Position numbers and translations under genes: made by a program
Assembly: GCF_000241485.1 (NCBI RefSeq)
Contig: NZ_JH584241.1
Coordinates: 2,476,314-2,540,313 of the forward strand
Length of the DNA: 64,000 nt
Origin: Sphingomonas sp. PAMC 26605
GTDB lineage: Bacteria > Pseudomonadota > Alphaproteobacteria > Sphingomonadales > Sphingomonadaceae
Direction of reading: 5' to 3'
In this document: positions 17,511 through 26,274 of the stretch, in pieces
Layout of the letters: each line of letters starts with the position of its first letter
Position numbering within the stretch: the first letter of the stretch is position 1
Notes under the pieces: model-generated
Database searches by the model: none
The model's input: the letters and a program-made list of their open reading frames with translations, nothing else
What the model was told of the DNA's origin: nothing

Positions 17511-18703
17511 GCGACGCGCCCCGCCCCGAGCGGCCCAGTTTCGATGATGCGCTCGCGATCATCCGCGCGCATTCGGCGCCGCTCGGCGGCGAGACGGTCG
17601 ATCTGGCCGAGGCGTTGCAGCGTGTCACTGCTGTGCCGGTGAGCGCGGCTAGCGATTATCCGCGCTTCGACGCGGCGGCGATGGACGGCTTCGCCTTCAC
17701 CTCGGCGGACACGGTCGACGCGCTGCCGGGATGGCCGGTACTGCTGCCGATCGCTGCCGCGGTACGCGCGGGCATCAGGCCGCTATCGCATGGCCCGGGG
17801 ACCGCGTGCAGGATCAGCACCGGCGCGCCGCTGCCGGCGGGGTGCGATCATGTGCTGCCCCATGAGGAAGCGCGGATCGTCAAGGGCGCGCTCGTCATCG
17901 AGGGTGCACTACCGGCGGGTCGCAATGTTCGACGTCGCGGGGAAGATGCGGCCGCTGGTGCCGCAGTGCTGGCGCCGGGGATCAGGGTGACGCCCGAAAG
18001 GATCGGCGCGCTCGCCTGTTACGGGGTCGAAACCCTTAAGGTCGCGCGGCGGCCGGCGATTGCGCTGCTGCCGACCGGGGACGAACTGCTTGCCCGCCCG
18101 AGCGCCGAACGACCCGCCGCGATCTTCGACGCCAACAGCGTGATGCTCGCCGCGTTGCTGCGCGCACAGGGGCTCGAGCCACTGCGCGCCGCGCCGGTCG
18201 GCGACGATGCCGGGCAGATCGAGCGTGCGATCGCGGCGGCGTCCGACAGCGCGATCGTCGTGGCCACCGGCGGCGCGTCGGGCGGCGACCATGATCATCT
18301 CGCGCAGGCGCTGACGCGGCTTGGCGCCACGGTCCATTTCCACGGCGTGCGGATGCGCCCGGGCAAGCCCGTCGTGTTCGCGACGCTGCCGGGCGGCGCT
18401 TTGTTCTTCGGTTTGCCGGGCAACCCGGTCGCGGCGTTGCTCGGCGCGCGCTTCTTTCTCGGCGCGGCGCTCCGCGCGATGCTCGGGGAGTCGCCGGAGC
18501 GCGGCGATGTGGTCGAGACCGTCACCGAGCTCCGGCCCGATACGACGCTCTTCCTCAAGGCGGTCCGCGACCCCGGCGGCGCGATCGAGATCCTCGCCGA
18601 TCAGCGATCGCACACGCTGCGCCCGCTGATCGCGGCGAATTGCTGGGTGGTCGCCGACACGACGCCGCTGGGGCCGCGTCGCCGCGTGTTTCCGCTGATC
18701 TGA
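17507..18703 (+). CDS. Second MoeA-family protein with altered active-site segment
   Basis: 398 residues, MoeA fold throughout: FDAAAMDGFAF, TGAPLPAGCDHVLPHEEA, LLPTGDELL, FDANSVMLAALL, MRPGKPVVFATL and LPGNPVAALLGARF. In the segment that reads GGASVGEKDY in the first copy, this protein has GGASGGDHDH: the aspartate is kept but the neighbouring residues differ. The RRGEDAAAG segment is also looser than the canonical PHGSDF type. It is coupled to mobA and ends five bases before the convergent TonB receptor stop. It may be a functional paralogue dedicated to the neighbouring bis-MGD pathway, or a tungsten-type variant; sequence does not decide. Confidence 0.88.
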   Translation: MSDAPRPERPSFDDALAIIRAHSAPLGGETVDLAEALQRVTAVPVSAASDYPRFDAAAMDGFAFTSADTVDALPGWPVLLPIAAAVRAGIRPLSHGPGTACRISTGAPLPAGCDHVLPHEEARIVKGALVIEGALPAGRNVRRRGEDAAAGAAVLAPGIRVTPERIGALACYGVETLKVARRPAIALLPTGDELLARPSAERPAAIFDANSVMLAALLRAQGLEPLRAAPVGDDAGQIERAIAAASDSAIVVATGGASGGDHDHLAQALTRLGATVHFHGVRMRPGKPVVFATLPGGALFFGLPGNPVAALLGARFFLGAALRAMLGESPERGDVVETVTELRPDTTLFLKAVRDPGGAIEILADQRSHTLRPLIAANCWVVADTTPLGPRRRVFPLI

Positions 18704-18708
18704 AGCGG

Positions 18709-21105
18709 CTATTGGTGCGCGCGAAGCGTCACGCCGATCACGCGCGGGTCGCTCGGCGTACCGAGGATCAGCCCCGAATTGCCGGCCTGGATCGTCAGGT
18801 TCTGGATATAGTTCGAATCGAACACGTTGCGGACGAACACCGCCACTTCGAGCCCGGCGCGGGTGCGGAGTCCGAGGCTGGCGTTGGTGACGTTGTAGCC
18901 GTCGATCAGCGTATATTTCGACAGGCTGGGGTCGCCGTAATAGCTGGTGCGCCAGCTCGTATCCGCGTGGAGGATCACCGCGAGCGATCCGACCGGCAGC
19001 GTGTAGTCGCCGCCGATCGTCTCGGACCATTTCGGCAATCCCGCGAGCGGCCGACCGGTAAGGTTGCACGCGGTCGTCGCTGCGGTCTGGACTTCGAGCG
19101 GACAGGGGCCGGCGGGGTAATTCGAATAGTCGCCATGCGCGTAGGCGAGGTTGCCACGCAGCTGGAGATTGCGCGTGAGGTTGGCGGTCAGGTCGGCCTC
19201 GACGCCCTTCACCGTGACCTTGGGGATGTTCGAGAGATAGCCGCGCAAGGCGACCGTCTGCGAGCTGTCGACGATCGTCGCCTGGAAATCGCGTACGTCG
19301 GTGGTGAAGCCGGCAAGGTTGAAGGTCAGCCGTCGGTCGAACAGCGCGGTCTTGAGGCCTGCCTCATAGGTGGTGTTGAGCTCGGGCCGGATCACCGCCG
19401 TGGTCAGCACGGGCTGGTTGGCGGTGTTGAGCGGCAGCCCCGACAGATTGATCCCGCCCGATTTGAAACCCCTCGCATAGCTCGCGTACGCCAGCACCCG
19501 ATCGTTCGCCTGCCAGGCGAGGTTGGCGCGGCCCGACAGGTTGCTTTCCGTGTCGTGCCCCGAATAGTTCTGCCCGCGCAGCACGCCGAGTTGCGCCGCG
19601 AGCAGCGCGGCGTTGGTCACGGTCGGTCCGCCGAAGGTGTAGGCGCTGTAGCTGCCGTCCTTGACCTCGTAGGTGTAGCGCAGGCCCCCGGTGAGCGTCA
19701 GGCGCGGCAGCAGCTTGTAGTTGAGCTCGGCAAAGGCGGCGTAGCTGTCTTCCTTGAGCCGCGTGGCGCCGTCGGTGCCATAGCCGTCGAGCAGGTTCGC
19801 CGGGACCGCGACCGCAGCGGCGCCGGTCCCCGTGGTGGTCCCGATCAGATAGCGCGCGGCGGCGGGGCCATAGATGCTGATCGGCTCGCCGGTGATCTTC
19901 TGATCGGAGAAATAGAGGCCGGCGACATAGCCCAAGCGATGTTCGCCGTTCGACGCGAGCCGCACTTCCTGGCTGAACTGGTCCTGCCGCGAGGGGATGT
20001 GCTGGGTGATCTGGACGGGGATGCCGGTATAATCGCGGTCGTTCGCCGCATCCCAGTTCCAGAAGCGCCAGGCGCTGACCGAGGTGAGCGTGCCGATCTT
20101 GCCGAGGTCCCAGTCGGCGATCGCCGAGACGCCGCCCTCGTTGGTGTTCACGCCGAGCTGCGCGTCGATGTCGGTCTTGCGGTCGTAGGGATTGGTGCTC
20201 GGCGGCGCGTAGCCGAACTGCGCGGCGAGCCCGGTCGGCCCGGCATATTGCCGCGTCGCGGCGCGCAGGCTCTGGCCGACGCGGAGATAGACCTGGGTGC
20301 AGCATTCGCTCTCGAAATTGGTGAAGTCGGCGGTTAGGCGGAGCTGGAAATCGCTCGTCGGCTTGAACAGCAATTGCCCGCGTACCGCCTGGTTGCCGAT
20401 GCCGTTTTGCTTCGCGCCGGTGCGGATATTGTCGATCACGCCGTCGCGCCGCGTCGTCAGCCCCGAGATGCGGAACGCGAGCGTGTCGCCGGTCAGCGGA
20501 CCCGATGCGGAGGCGCGCGCCTGGATGAAATTGTAGCTGCCGACCGATAGCTCCTCGCTTGCCTCGGGTGTGAAGGTCGGCGCCTTGCTGGTGATGCTGA
20601 TGGAACCTGCCGTCGTGTTCTTGCCGAACAGCGTGCCCTGCGGCCCGCGCAGCACTTCGATCTGTTCGATATCCGAAAAGTCGAACGCTGCGGTTGCGGG
20701 GCGGGCGTGATAGACCTGATCGACATAGAAACCGACGCCGGGCTCGAGCCCGTCATTCGCCTGGCTCACCGCGACGACGCTGCTGCCGAGCCCGCGGATC
20801 GTGAAGGCGGTGTTACGCGGATTGGCCGAGCTGTAGTTGAGCGAGGGGACCAGCAGGCTCAACTGGTTGGTGTTGACGGTGTACGACCGCTCGATCAGCG
20901 CGCCGCCGACCACCGAGACCGCGAGCGGGACCTTTTCCAAATCCTCGGCGCGCCGCCGCGCGGTGACGGTGATGTCGGCTGCGCCCTCCGCGCTGCTGTC
21001 CAGGGCGGGGGCGGCGGGCGGCGCGTCCTTGGCCGATGCGACGGTCGGCACGGCACTGCAGAGCGCCGTCACCGAGATGGTGACGGCCAGGATCGACACT
21101 CGCAT
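18709..21105 (-). CDS. TonB-dependent outer-membrane receptor within the molybdenum island
   Basis: 798 residues. A signal peptide (about residues 1-25, ending VASAKD) is followed by a TonB-box-like ADITVTARRR, the plug domain (LAVSVVGGALIERS to GSISITSKAPTF, with the EVLRGPQGTLFGKNTTAGS motif) and a 22-strand-type barrel ending in a short hydrophobic strand. Such receptors import scarce chelates, vitamins or oligosaccharides using TonB energy. No iron-siderophore genes are near; instead it is enclosed by moeA and moaD/moaE, and a Mo-box-like element overlaps its promoter region. Molybdate or a molybdenum chelate is therefore a reasonable but unproven substrate. The start ATG at 21105 has AAGGGG eight bases upstream. 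Confidence 0.93.
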   Translation of the reverse strand: MRVSILAVTISVTALCSAVPTVASAKDAPPAAPALDSSAEGAADITVTARRRAEDLEKVPLAVSVVGGALIERSYTVNTNQLSLLVPSLNYSSANPRNTAFTIRGLGSSVVAVSQANDGLEPGVGFYVDQVYHARPATAAFDFSDIEQIEVLRGPQGTLFGKNTTAGSISITSKAPTFTPEASEELSVGSYNFIQARASASGPLTGDTLAFRISGLTTRRDGVIDNIRTGAKQNGIGNQAVRGQLLFKPTSDFQLRLTADFTNFESECCTQVYLRVGQSLRAATRQYAGPTGLAAQFGYAPPSTNPYDRKTDIDAQLGVNTNEGGVSAIADWDLGKIGTLTSVSAWRFWNWDAANDRDYTGIPVQITQHIPSRQDQFSQEVRLASNGEHRLGYVAGLYFSDQKITGEPISIYGPAAARYLIGTTTGTGAAAVAVPANLLDGYGTDGATRLKEDSYAAFAELNYKLLPRLTLTGGLRYTYEVKDGSYSAYTFGGPTVTNAALLAAQLGVLRGQNYSGHDTESNLSGRANLAWQANDRVLAYASYARGFKSGGINLSGLPLNTANQPVLTTAVIRPELNTTYEAGLKTALFDRRLTFNLAGFTTDVRDFQATIVDSSQTVALRGYLSNIPKVTVKGVEADLTANLTRNLQLRGNLAYAHGDYSNYPAGPCPLEVQTAATTACNLTGRPLAGLPKWSETIGGDYTLPVGSLAVILHADTSWRTSYYGDPSLSKYTLIDGYNVTNASLGLRTRAGLEVAVFVRNVFDSNYIQNLTIQAGNSGLILGTPSDPRVIGVTLRAHQ

Positions 21106-21145
21106 TCGCTAAACCCCTTACGCGCAGCCTCTTGCCTGCCGCGAG

Positions 21146-21171
21146 TCGCTGTATACCGTCGAATATAGCGA
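21146..21171. promoter_or_regulatory. Mo-box-like inverted repeat upstream of the TonB receptor and moaD
   Basis: Inverted repeat with half-sites TCGCTGTATA and AATATAGCGA separated by six bases. The general form CGNTATA-N6-TATANCG is that described for ModE/MopA-type molybdate-responsive operators. It lies 41-66 bp upstream of the TonB receptor start and 129-154 bp upstream of moaD, in a divergent region (21106-21299), so it could control both. No ModE gene is in the window. The dyad is read directly; the assignment is inference. Confidence 0.5.
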
Positions 21172-21299
21172 GCGGAAGCGTAATCGTCGGCAAGTGCGAT
21201 TTCGCGCGATGGGAGGTGGTACGACGCCAGGTTCGCTCTTACGTAAACACCAGAAAATACGCGCCGCGATCTTCGGCCCGGCGCTGATGGTGACGACGC

Positions 21300-21554
21300 A
21301 TGAAACTCGATCTGCTCTATTTCTCCTGGGTCCGCGAAGCGGTCGGCCGCGATGGCGAGATCGTCGATGTGCCGGCCGGGGTCGCTACCGTCGAGGATTT
21401 GCTCGCGCTGCTGGCGGCGCGCGGCGAAGGCTATGGCGTGTTCGCCACCACCGAGCGGCTGCGCTGCGCGATCGACCAGACCTTTGCACCGCTGTCCGCC
21501 GCGATCGCGGGCGCGCGCGAAGTCGCGATCTTCCCCCCGGTGACGGGCGGATGA
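21300..21554 (+). CDS. moaD: Molybdopterin synthase small subunit (sulfur carrier)
   Basis: 84-residue ubiquitin-fold protein. Key segments are LLYFSWVREAVGRDGEIVDVP, TVEDLLALLAARG and the C-terminal PPVTGG, whose terminal diglycine is adenylylated by MoeB and converted to a thiocarboxylate. With MoaE it forms molybdopterin synthase, which inserts two sulfurs into cyclic pyranopterin monophosphate. The TGA overlaps moaE's ATG. It starts 194 bp from the divergent TonB receptor gene. Confidence 0.95.
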   Translation: MKLDLLYFSWVREAVGRDGEIVDVPAGVATVEDLLALLAARGEGYGVFATTERLRCAIDQTFAPLSAAIAGAREVAIFPPVTGG

Positions 21555-22012
21555 GCATCCTGATCGGCGTTCAGGCGGCGGACTTTTCGCTCGCGACCGA
21601 ACTCGAACGGCTCGAGGCGCTCGGCGGCGGCGCGGTCGCGAGCTTCACCGGCATCGTCCGCGCCGACGCGGCCGACACCGTCGCGCTCGAGCTCGAAACC
21701 TATCCGGCGATGGCCGAGCAGGCGCTGCGCGCGATCGCGCAGACCGCGACCGAGCGCTGGCCATTGCTCGGCGTGACGATGATCCACCGCTATGGCCGGT
21801 TGCCGGTCGGCGCGCGGATCGTGCTCGTCGCTACCGCCTCGCGGCATCGCGGCGCTGCGATGGAGGCCTGCGCCTTCCTGATCGACTGGGCCAAGACCGC
21901 CGCGCCGTTCTGGAAAAAGGAATGGCAGAGCGACGGCGCAGCGCAATGGGTCGAGCCGCGCGCCGCGGACGATGCCGCTGCGGCGGCATGGCGCGCACAC
22001 GACCCGAAATAA
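21551..22012 (+). CDS. moaE: Molybdopterin synthase catalytic subunit
   Basis: 153 residues with the MoaE fold: GAVASFTGIVRAD near the start, LELETYPAMAEQAL, IHRYGRLPVGARIVLVATASRHRGAAMEACAFLIDWAKTAAPFWKKEW. The last segment carries the conserved histidine/arginine and the catalytic lysine pair that receive the MoaD thiocarboxylate. The ATG is coupled to moaD by a four-base overlap. It is followed 155 bp later by the first paoA-like gene on the same strand. Confidence 0.95.
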   Translation: MSILIGVQAADFSLATELERLEALGGGAVASFTGIVRADAADTVALELETYPAMAEQALRAIAQTATERWPLLGVTMIHRYGRLPVGARIVLVATASRHRGAAMEACAFLIDWAKTAAPFWKKEWQSDGAAQWVEPRAADDAAAAAWRAHDPK

Positions 22013-22167
22013 GCCCGGATCCGTCGCGCGCCGCCGCAAGATCGCGTGACGCGCGGAGGTCTTCTGCCGTAAAACAGCCCTGCCGATGACTCGTCGCAAT
22101 CTGGCGACTCACATCGGCCGGGAGAGCGCGGAACTGCCGCGGCCCGGATCCAGAGGCGAGGTGCTGC

Positions 22168-22692
22168 ATGCAATTCACGATCAATGACCGGCCCGTCGAG
22201 GTCGACATCGACCTTCGAACGTCCCTGCTCGATCTGCTCCGCGACCATCTCGGCCTTATGGGCAGCAAGAAAGGCTGCAACCAGGGCGCATGCGGCGCCT
22301 GCACCGTGATCGTCGAGGGTGAGCGGATCAATTCGTGCCTCGCGCTTGCGGTGCAATATCAGGGCCGCGCGATCACCACGGTCGAGGGGCTGAGCGACGC
22401 CGAGGGGCTTCACCCGCTCCAGCGCGCCTTCATCGAGCATGACGGCTTCCAGTGCGGCTATTGCACGCCGGGGCAGCTCTGCTCGGCGGTGGCAATGGCG
22501 GACGAGATCGCGCGCGGCATTCCGAGCCACGTCACCGGCGACCTGACCGCCGAGACGATCGCGCTCGACCATGACGAGTTGCGCGAGCGGATGAGCGGCA
22601 ATCTCTGCCGATGTGGTGCGTATAACGGTATCGTCGCGGCGATCGCGGAGACCTATGCGTCTGCCCCGGCGCGGCAGGAGGAAGCAGCATGA
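22168..22692 (+). CDS. PaoA-like 2Fe-2S subunit of molybdenum aldehyde/xanthine oxidoreductase, set 1
   Basis: 174 residues with two [2Fe-2S] domains: the plant-type cluster at Cys37, Cys42, Cys45 and Cys57 (KKGCNQGACGACT) and the helical-bundle cluster at Cys96, Cys99, Cys147 and Cys149 ([18 protein letters not shown]). It moves electrons from the Mo site to the FAD subunit. Unlike the paralogue at 31490, it has no Tat signal, so the complex is probably cytoplasmic. The stop overlaps the FAD-subunit ATG, and the three genes form a tight operon. The closest functional models are E. coli PaoABC and xanthine dehydrogenases; the substrate is not determined. Confidence 0.92.
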   Translation: MQFTINDRPVEVDIDLRTSLLDLLRDHLGLMGSKKGCNQGACGACTVIVEGERINSCLALAVQYQGRAITTVEGLSDAEGLHPLQRAFIEHDGFQCGYCTPGQLCSAVAMADEIARGIPSHVTGDLTAETIALDHDELRERMSGNLCRCGAYNGIVAAIAETYASAPARQEEAA

Positions 22693-23675
22693 CCCCGTTC
22701 AGCTATGCCCGCGCCGACGACGTTCCCGGCGCGATCGCACTTGCCGGCGCGACGCCCGACGCGAAATATCTCGGCGGCGGCACCAATCTGGTCGATCTGA
22801 TGCGCGAGACGATCGAGCGGCCGGCGGCTCTGGTCGACGTGACCGGCCTGTCGCGCGAGATCACGGTCGGCGCCGATGGCGGCGTGGTGATCGGGGCGGG
22901 GGTGACCAACACCGCGCTTGCGGCGGACCGCACGATCCGCGCGCACTATCCGGTCCTTTCGCGCGCAATCCTGGCGGGCGCGAGCGCGCAGATCCGCAAC
23001 GTCGCGACCGTCGGCGGCAATCTGCTCCAGCGGACGCGCTGCGGCTATTTCTACGATGATGCTGCGCGCTGCAACAAGCGCGCACCCGGCGCAGGCTGCG
23101 ATGCGATCGACGGGTTCAACCGCATCCATGCGATCCTCGGCGCGTCGCCGTCGTGCGTCGCGACGCACCCTTCCGACATGTGCGTCGCGCTGGCGGCGCT
23201 CGATGCGCAGATACGCGTTGCCGGACCGGGCGGCGAGCGGACGATCGCGTTGGTCGACCTGCATCGCTTGCCGGGCGGCATGCCCGAGCGCGATACCGAG
23301 CTGCAGCCGGGCGAGCTGATCGTGTCCATCGAATTGCCCGCGCTGCCGTTCGCGGCGCACTCGACCTATCGCAAGGTCCGCGACCGCGCGAGTTACGCCT
23401 TTGCATTGATCTCGGTCGCTGCGGCGATCGAGCTCGAAGGCGGCGCGATCAAGGATGTGCGCCTCGCGCTCGGCGGCGTCGCGCACAAGCCGTGGCGCGC
23501 GTTCAAGGCCGAAGCCGCATTGCGCGGTCAGGCGCCGACCGCGGCGAACCTTCGCGCCGCCGCGGAACTGGAACTCGCCGACGCCGCGCCCCTGCGCGAC
23601 AACGGCTTCAAGATCGAACTGGCCAAACGCGCGATCGTCGCGACCCTCGCCGAGTTGAGTGGAGAGCAGGCATGA
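22689..23675 (+). CDS. PaoB-like FAD-binding subunit, set 1
   Basis: 328 residues of the CO-dehydrogenase-type flavoprotein family. The FAD loop is AKYLGGGTNLVDLM (25-38) and the second loop is QIRNVATVGGNLLQ. Between them four cysteines (Cys118, Cys128, Cys137, Cys156) stand in an insertion like that of E. coli PaoB, which holds an extra [4Fe-4S] cluster; ordinary xanthine dehydrogenases lack it. This argues for a periplasmic-aldehyde-oxidase-type enzyme rather than a true xanthine dehydrogenase. Start and stop are coupled to both neighbours by ATGA overlaps. Confidence 0.92.
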   Translation: MTPFSYARADDVPGAIALAGATPDAKYLGGGTNLVDLMRETIERPAALVDVTGLSREITVGADGGVVIGAGVTNTALAADRTIRAHYPVLSRAILAGASAQIRNVATVGGNLLQRTRCGYFYDDAARCNKRAPGAGCDAIDGFNRIHAILGASPSCVATHPSDMCVALAALDAQIRVAGPGGERTIALVDLHRLPGGMPERDTELQPGELIVSIELPALPFAAHSTYRKVRDRASYAFALISVAAAIELEGGAIKDVRLALGGVAHKPWRAFKAEAALRGQAPTAANLRAAAELELADAAPLRDNGFKIELAKRAIVATLAELSGEQA

Positions 23676-26002
23676 GCATCGTCGAAAACGCCACGCAGCT
23701 CGCGCAGGGCACGATGCAGGCGGTGATGAAGAAGGCGATCGAGCTCGCGCCCGACAGCTGGATCCCCGGCGGGGTCCCCGATCCATTGATTCAGCACAAG
23801 CACGGGCTGGTCGGCACGCAGGTCTCGCGGCTCGATGGTCCGCTGAAGGTCAAGGGCGCGGCGCGCTTCGCCGCCGAGTTTCCGCTCGAGAACATGGTCT
23901 ATGCCGCGCTGGCGTACAGCACGATCGCCAAGGGCCGCATCGCCACGCTCGACGTTGCGGCGGCCGAGGCGTCGCCGGGCGTCGTCTTGGTGATGACGCA
24001 CAAGAACGCGCCGCGGCTCAAGCCGACGCCCGCCTTCATGACCGCGCCCAAGGCGGTCGGCGGCGACGACCTTCCGGTCATGCAGGACGACCGCATCTAC
24101 TGGAACGGCGAGCCGATCGCGCTGGTGCTCGCCGAGACGCAGGAGCAGGCCGATCACGCCGCCTCGCTGATCGAGGTGACCTATGAGACCGAGACCGCGC
24201 TGACCGCATTCGAGGCGGCCAAGCCCGATCGCCAGAGCGCGTCGTTCATGGGCGCGCCGATGCTGGTCGAGATCGGCGACGCCGAGGCGGCACTCGCCGC
24301 CGCGCCGCATAGCATCGACCGAACCTATCGCACCCCGCGCCACAACCACAATCCGATCGAGCTCCACGCCGCGACGCTGTTCTGGCAAGGCGACGAACTG
24401 ATCCTCCACGACGCCTCGCAATGCGTCGCGCATGTCGCCTGGACGCTCGCGCAGGTGTTCGGGATCGACGAGACGCAGGTGCATGTCACCTCGCCCTATG
24501 TCGGCGGCGGCTTCGGCAGCAAGACGCTGTGGAACCACCAGATCCTCGCGGCCGCGGCGGCTCGGCTCGCCGGGCGGCCGGTGCGGATCATGCTGTCGCG
24601 CGAGGGCGTGTACCGCATGGTCGGCGGGCGCACGCTGACCGAGCAGCGCGTCGCGCTCGGGGCGCAGGCTGACGGGACGTTCGACGCGCTGATCCATACC
24701 GGCGTGGTCGCGATGACGCCGCACAACAACATGCCCGAGCCGTTCATCCTTCCGGCACGCTCGGCCTATGCGGCGGGGAGCTTTCTGCTCAACGTCGAAG
24801 CGGTCGAGCTCGACATGCTCGCCAACACCTTCATGCGCGCGCCGGGCGAATCGGTCGGCACCTTCGCGCTCGAAAGCGCGGTCGACGAACTGGCGGTCGC
24901 GCTGGGCGTGGATCCGATCGCGCTGCGCGAGACCAACGAGCCCGAGAAGGACCCGACGACGGGCATGCCCTTCTCGACGCGCAACATCGTCGCGGCCTAT
25001 CGCAGCGGCGCCGAGCGTTTCGGTTGGGACAAGCGCACTGCGACACCTGGCGAGCGGCGCGAGGGCGAGTGGCTGGTCGGCATGGGCTGCGCCACCGCGA
25101 CCTATCCCTATTACCGGATGCCCGGTGGCGCGGCGCGCCTCACGTTGACGAAGCAAGGCGCTGTCTCGCTCGAGATCGCGGCGCACGAGATGGGGATGGG
25201 CACCGCGACGACGCACACCATGGTGCTCGCCGAACGGCTCGGGCTGCCGATGGACAAGGTCAGCTTCCGCTACGGCGATTCGAAGATGCCGGGTGTGGTG
25301 CTCGCGGGCGGATCGCAGCAGACCGCGTCGATCGGCGCGGCGGTGATCGCGGCGCAGAACGCGCTGTTTGCCGAACTCCTCAAGCTCGCCGGGAACGACT
25401 CGCCGCTCGCCGGGCTCAAGCCCGATGAGGTCGGCGGCTATGAAGGTGGGCTTTGCAAGCTCGACGATCCGAGCGCGTGCGAAAGCTATGTCTCGATCCT
25501 GTCGCGCGCGCAGCGCGACGAGGTCAGCGTCGAAGCCGAGGGCTCGGCGCCGCTCGAGACGCAGCATTGGTCGATGCATTCGTACGGCGCGATGTTCGCC
25601 GAGGTACGCGTCAATGCGGTGACCGGCGAAGTGCGCGTCAGCCGTTTTCTCGGCTCGTTCGACTGCGGCAAGATCCTCAATCCCAAGACCGCGACGAGCC
25701 AGTTCCGCGGCGGGATCATCATGGGGCTCGGCATGGCGCTGATGGAGGAGACGCAGTTCGACGAGCGGACGGGCCGCGTGATGAACCCGAGTCTCGCCGA
25801 ATATCACGTGCCGGTGCATATGGACGTGCCCGAGATCGACGTGATCTGGACCGACATTCCCGACCCGCACGCCCCGATGGGCGCGCATGGCATCGGCGAG
25901 ATCGGGATTACCGGCGTTGCGGCGGCGGTGGCGAATGCGGTGTTCAACGCGACGGGGAAGCGTGTGCGCGATCTCCCGATCACGCTCGACAAGCTGTTGT
26001 AA
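23672..26002 (+). CDS. PaoC-like molybdenum-binding catalytic subunit, set 1
   Basis: 776 residues, the large subunit of a xanthine-oxidase-family hydroxylase. Cofactor-contact motifs GGGFGSKTLW, MRAPGES and GGSQQTASIG are present, and the C-terminal HGIGEIGITG carries the catalytic glutamate that deprotonates the Mo-OH. The enzyme would hydroxylate an aldehyde or N-heterocycle and use a cytosine-dinucleotide Mo cofactor. The MocA enzyme needed for that cofactor is not in the window. The ATG at 23672 overlaps the FAD subunit stop. The convergent neighbour is xdhC, a maturation factor that may serve both sets. Confidence 0.93.
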   Translation: MSIVENATQLAQGTMQAVMKKAIELAPDSWIPGGVPDPLIQHKHGLVGTQVSRLDGPLKVKGAARFAAEFPLENMVYAALAYSTIAKGRIATLDVAAAEASPGVVLVMTHKNAPRLKPTPAFMTAPKAVGGDDLPVMQDDRIYWNGEPIALVLAETQEQADHAASLIEVTYETETALTAFEAAKPDRQSASFMGAPMLVEIGDAEAALAAAPHSIDRTYRTPRHNHNPIELHAATLFWQGDELILHDASQCVAHVAWTLAQVFGIDETQVHVTSPYVGGGFGSKTLWNHQILAAAAARLAGRPVRIMLSREGVYRMVGGRTLTEQRVALGAQADGTFDALIHTGVVAMTPHNNMPEPFILPARSAYAAGSFLLNVEAVELDMLANTFMRAPGESVGTFALESAVDELAVALGVDPIALRETNEPEKDPTTGMPFSTRNIVAAYRSGAERFGWDKRTATPGERREGEWLVGMGCATATYPYYRMPGGAARLTLTKQGAVSLEIAAHEMGMGTATTHTMVLAERLGLPMDKVSFRYGDSKMPGVVLAGGSQQTASIGAAVIAAQNALFAELLKLAGNDSPLAGLKPDEVGGYEGGLCKLDDPSACESYVSILSRAQRDEVSVEAEGSAPLETQHWSMHSYGAMFAEVRVNAVTGEVRVSRFLGSFDCGKILNPKTATSQFRGGIIMGLGMALMEETQFDERTGRVMNPSLAEYHVPVHMDVPEIDVIWTDIPDPHAPMGAHGIGEIGITGVAAAVANAVFNATGKRVRDLPITLDKLL

Positions 26003-26084
26003 GCGGCGGGCACGGGGGCGGGGAGGATCGCAGCTCGCGCCGCGATCCTCCGGCTTCCGGTCACCCGCGCTCGTCCCCCAACCC

Positions 26085-26178
26085 GTCACCCCGGCCTTGT
26101 GCCGGGGTCCACCGTGACGCGGATTCCGCCACGGCAGCACCTGCGGCCCGGTGGACCCCGGGATAAGCCCGGGGTGAC
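26085..26178. repeat. 94-bp palindromic repeat, copy 2 (paoC-like / xdhC junction)
   Basis: Same family as 13606-13701: starts GTCACCCCGGCCTTGTGCC and ends in the complementary GCCCGGGGTGAC, with arms of about 31 bases. It occupies the convergent gap 26003-26274, in which I see no gene. It is a candidate bidirectional terminator or MITE-like element. Confidence 0.85.
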
Positions 26179-26274
26179 GGATGGGGGTTAGGGGCGGGGG
26201 CGCGTCCTATACCGATCGTATCTGCGTGTAGGAGCGCCTCGAGAAGCGCCCCGACACGCGCACACCCAGCCTCA

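Noticed and set aside
21106..21299. Possible Moco riboswitch before moaD
   Set aside because: No extended stem set or conserved loop of the Moco RNA motif could be recognised; the only clear structure is the Mo-box-like dyad.
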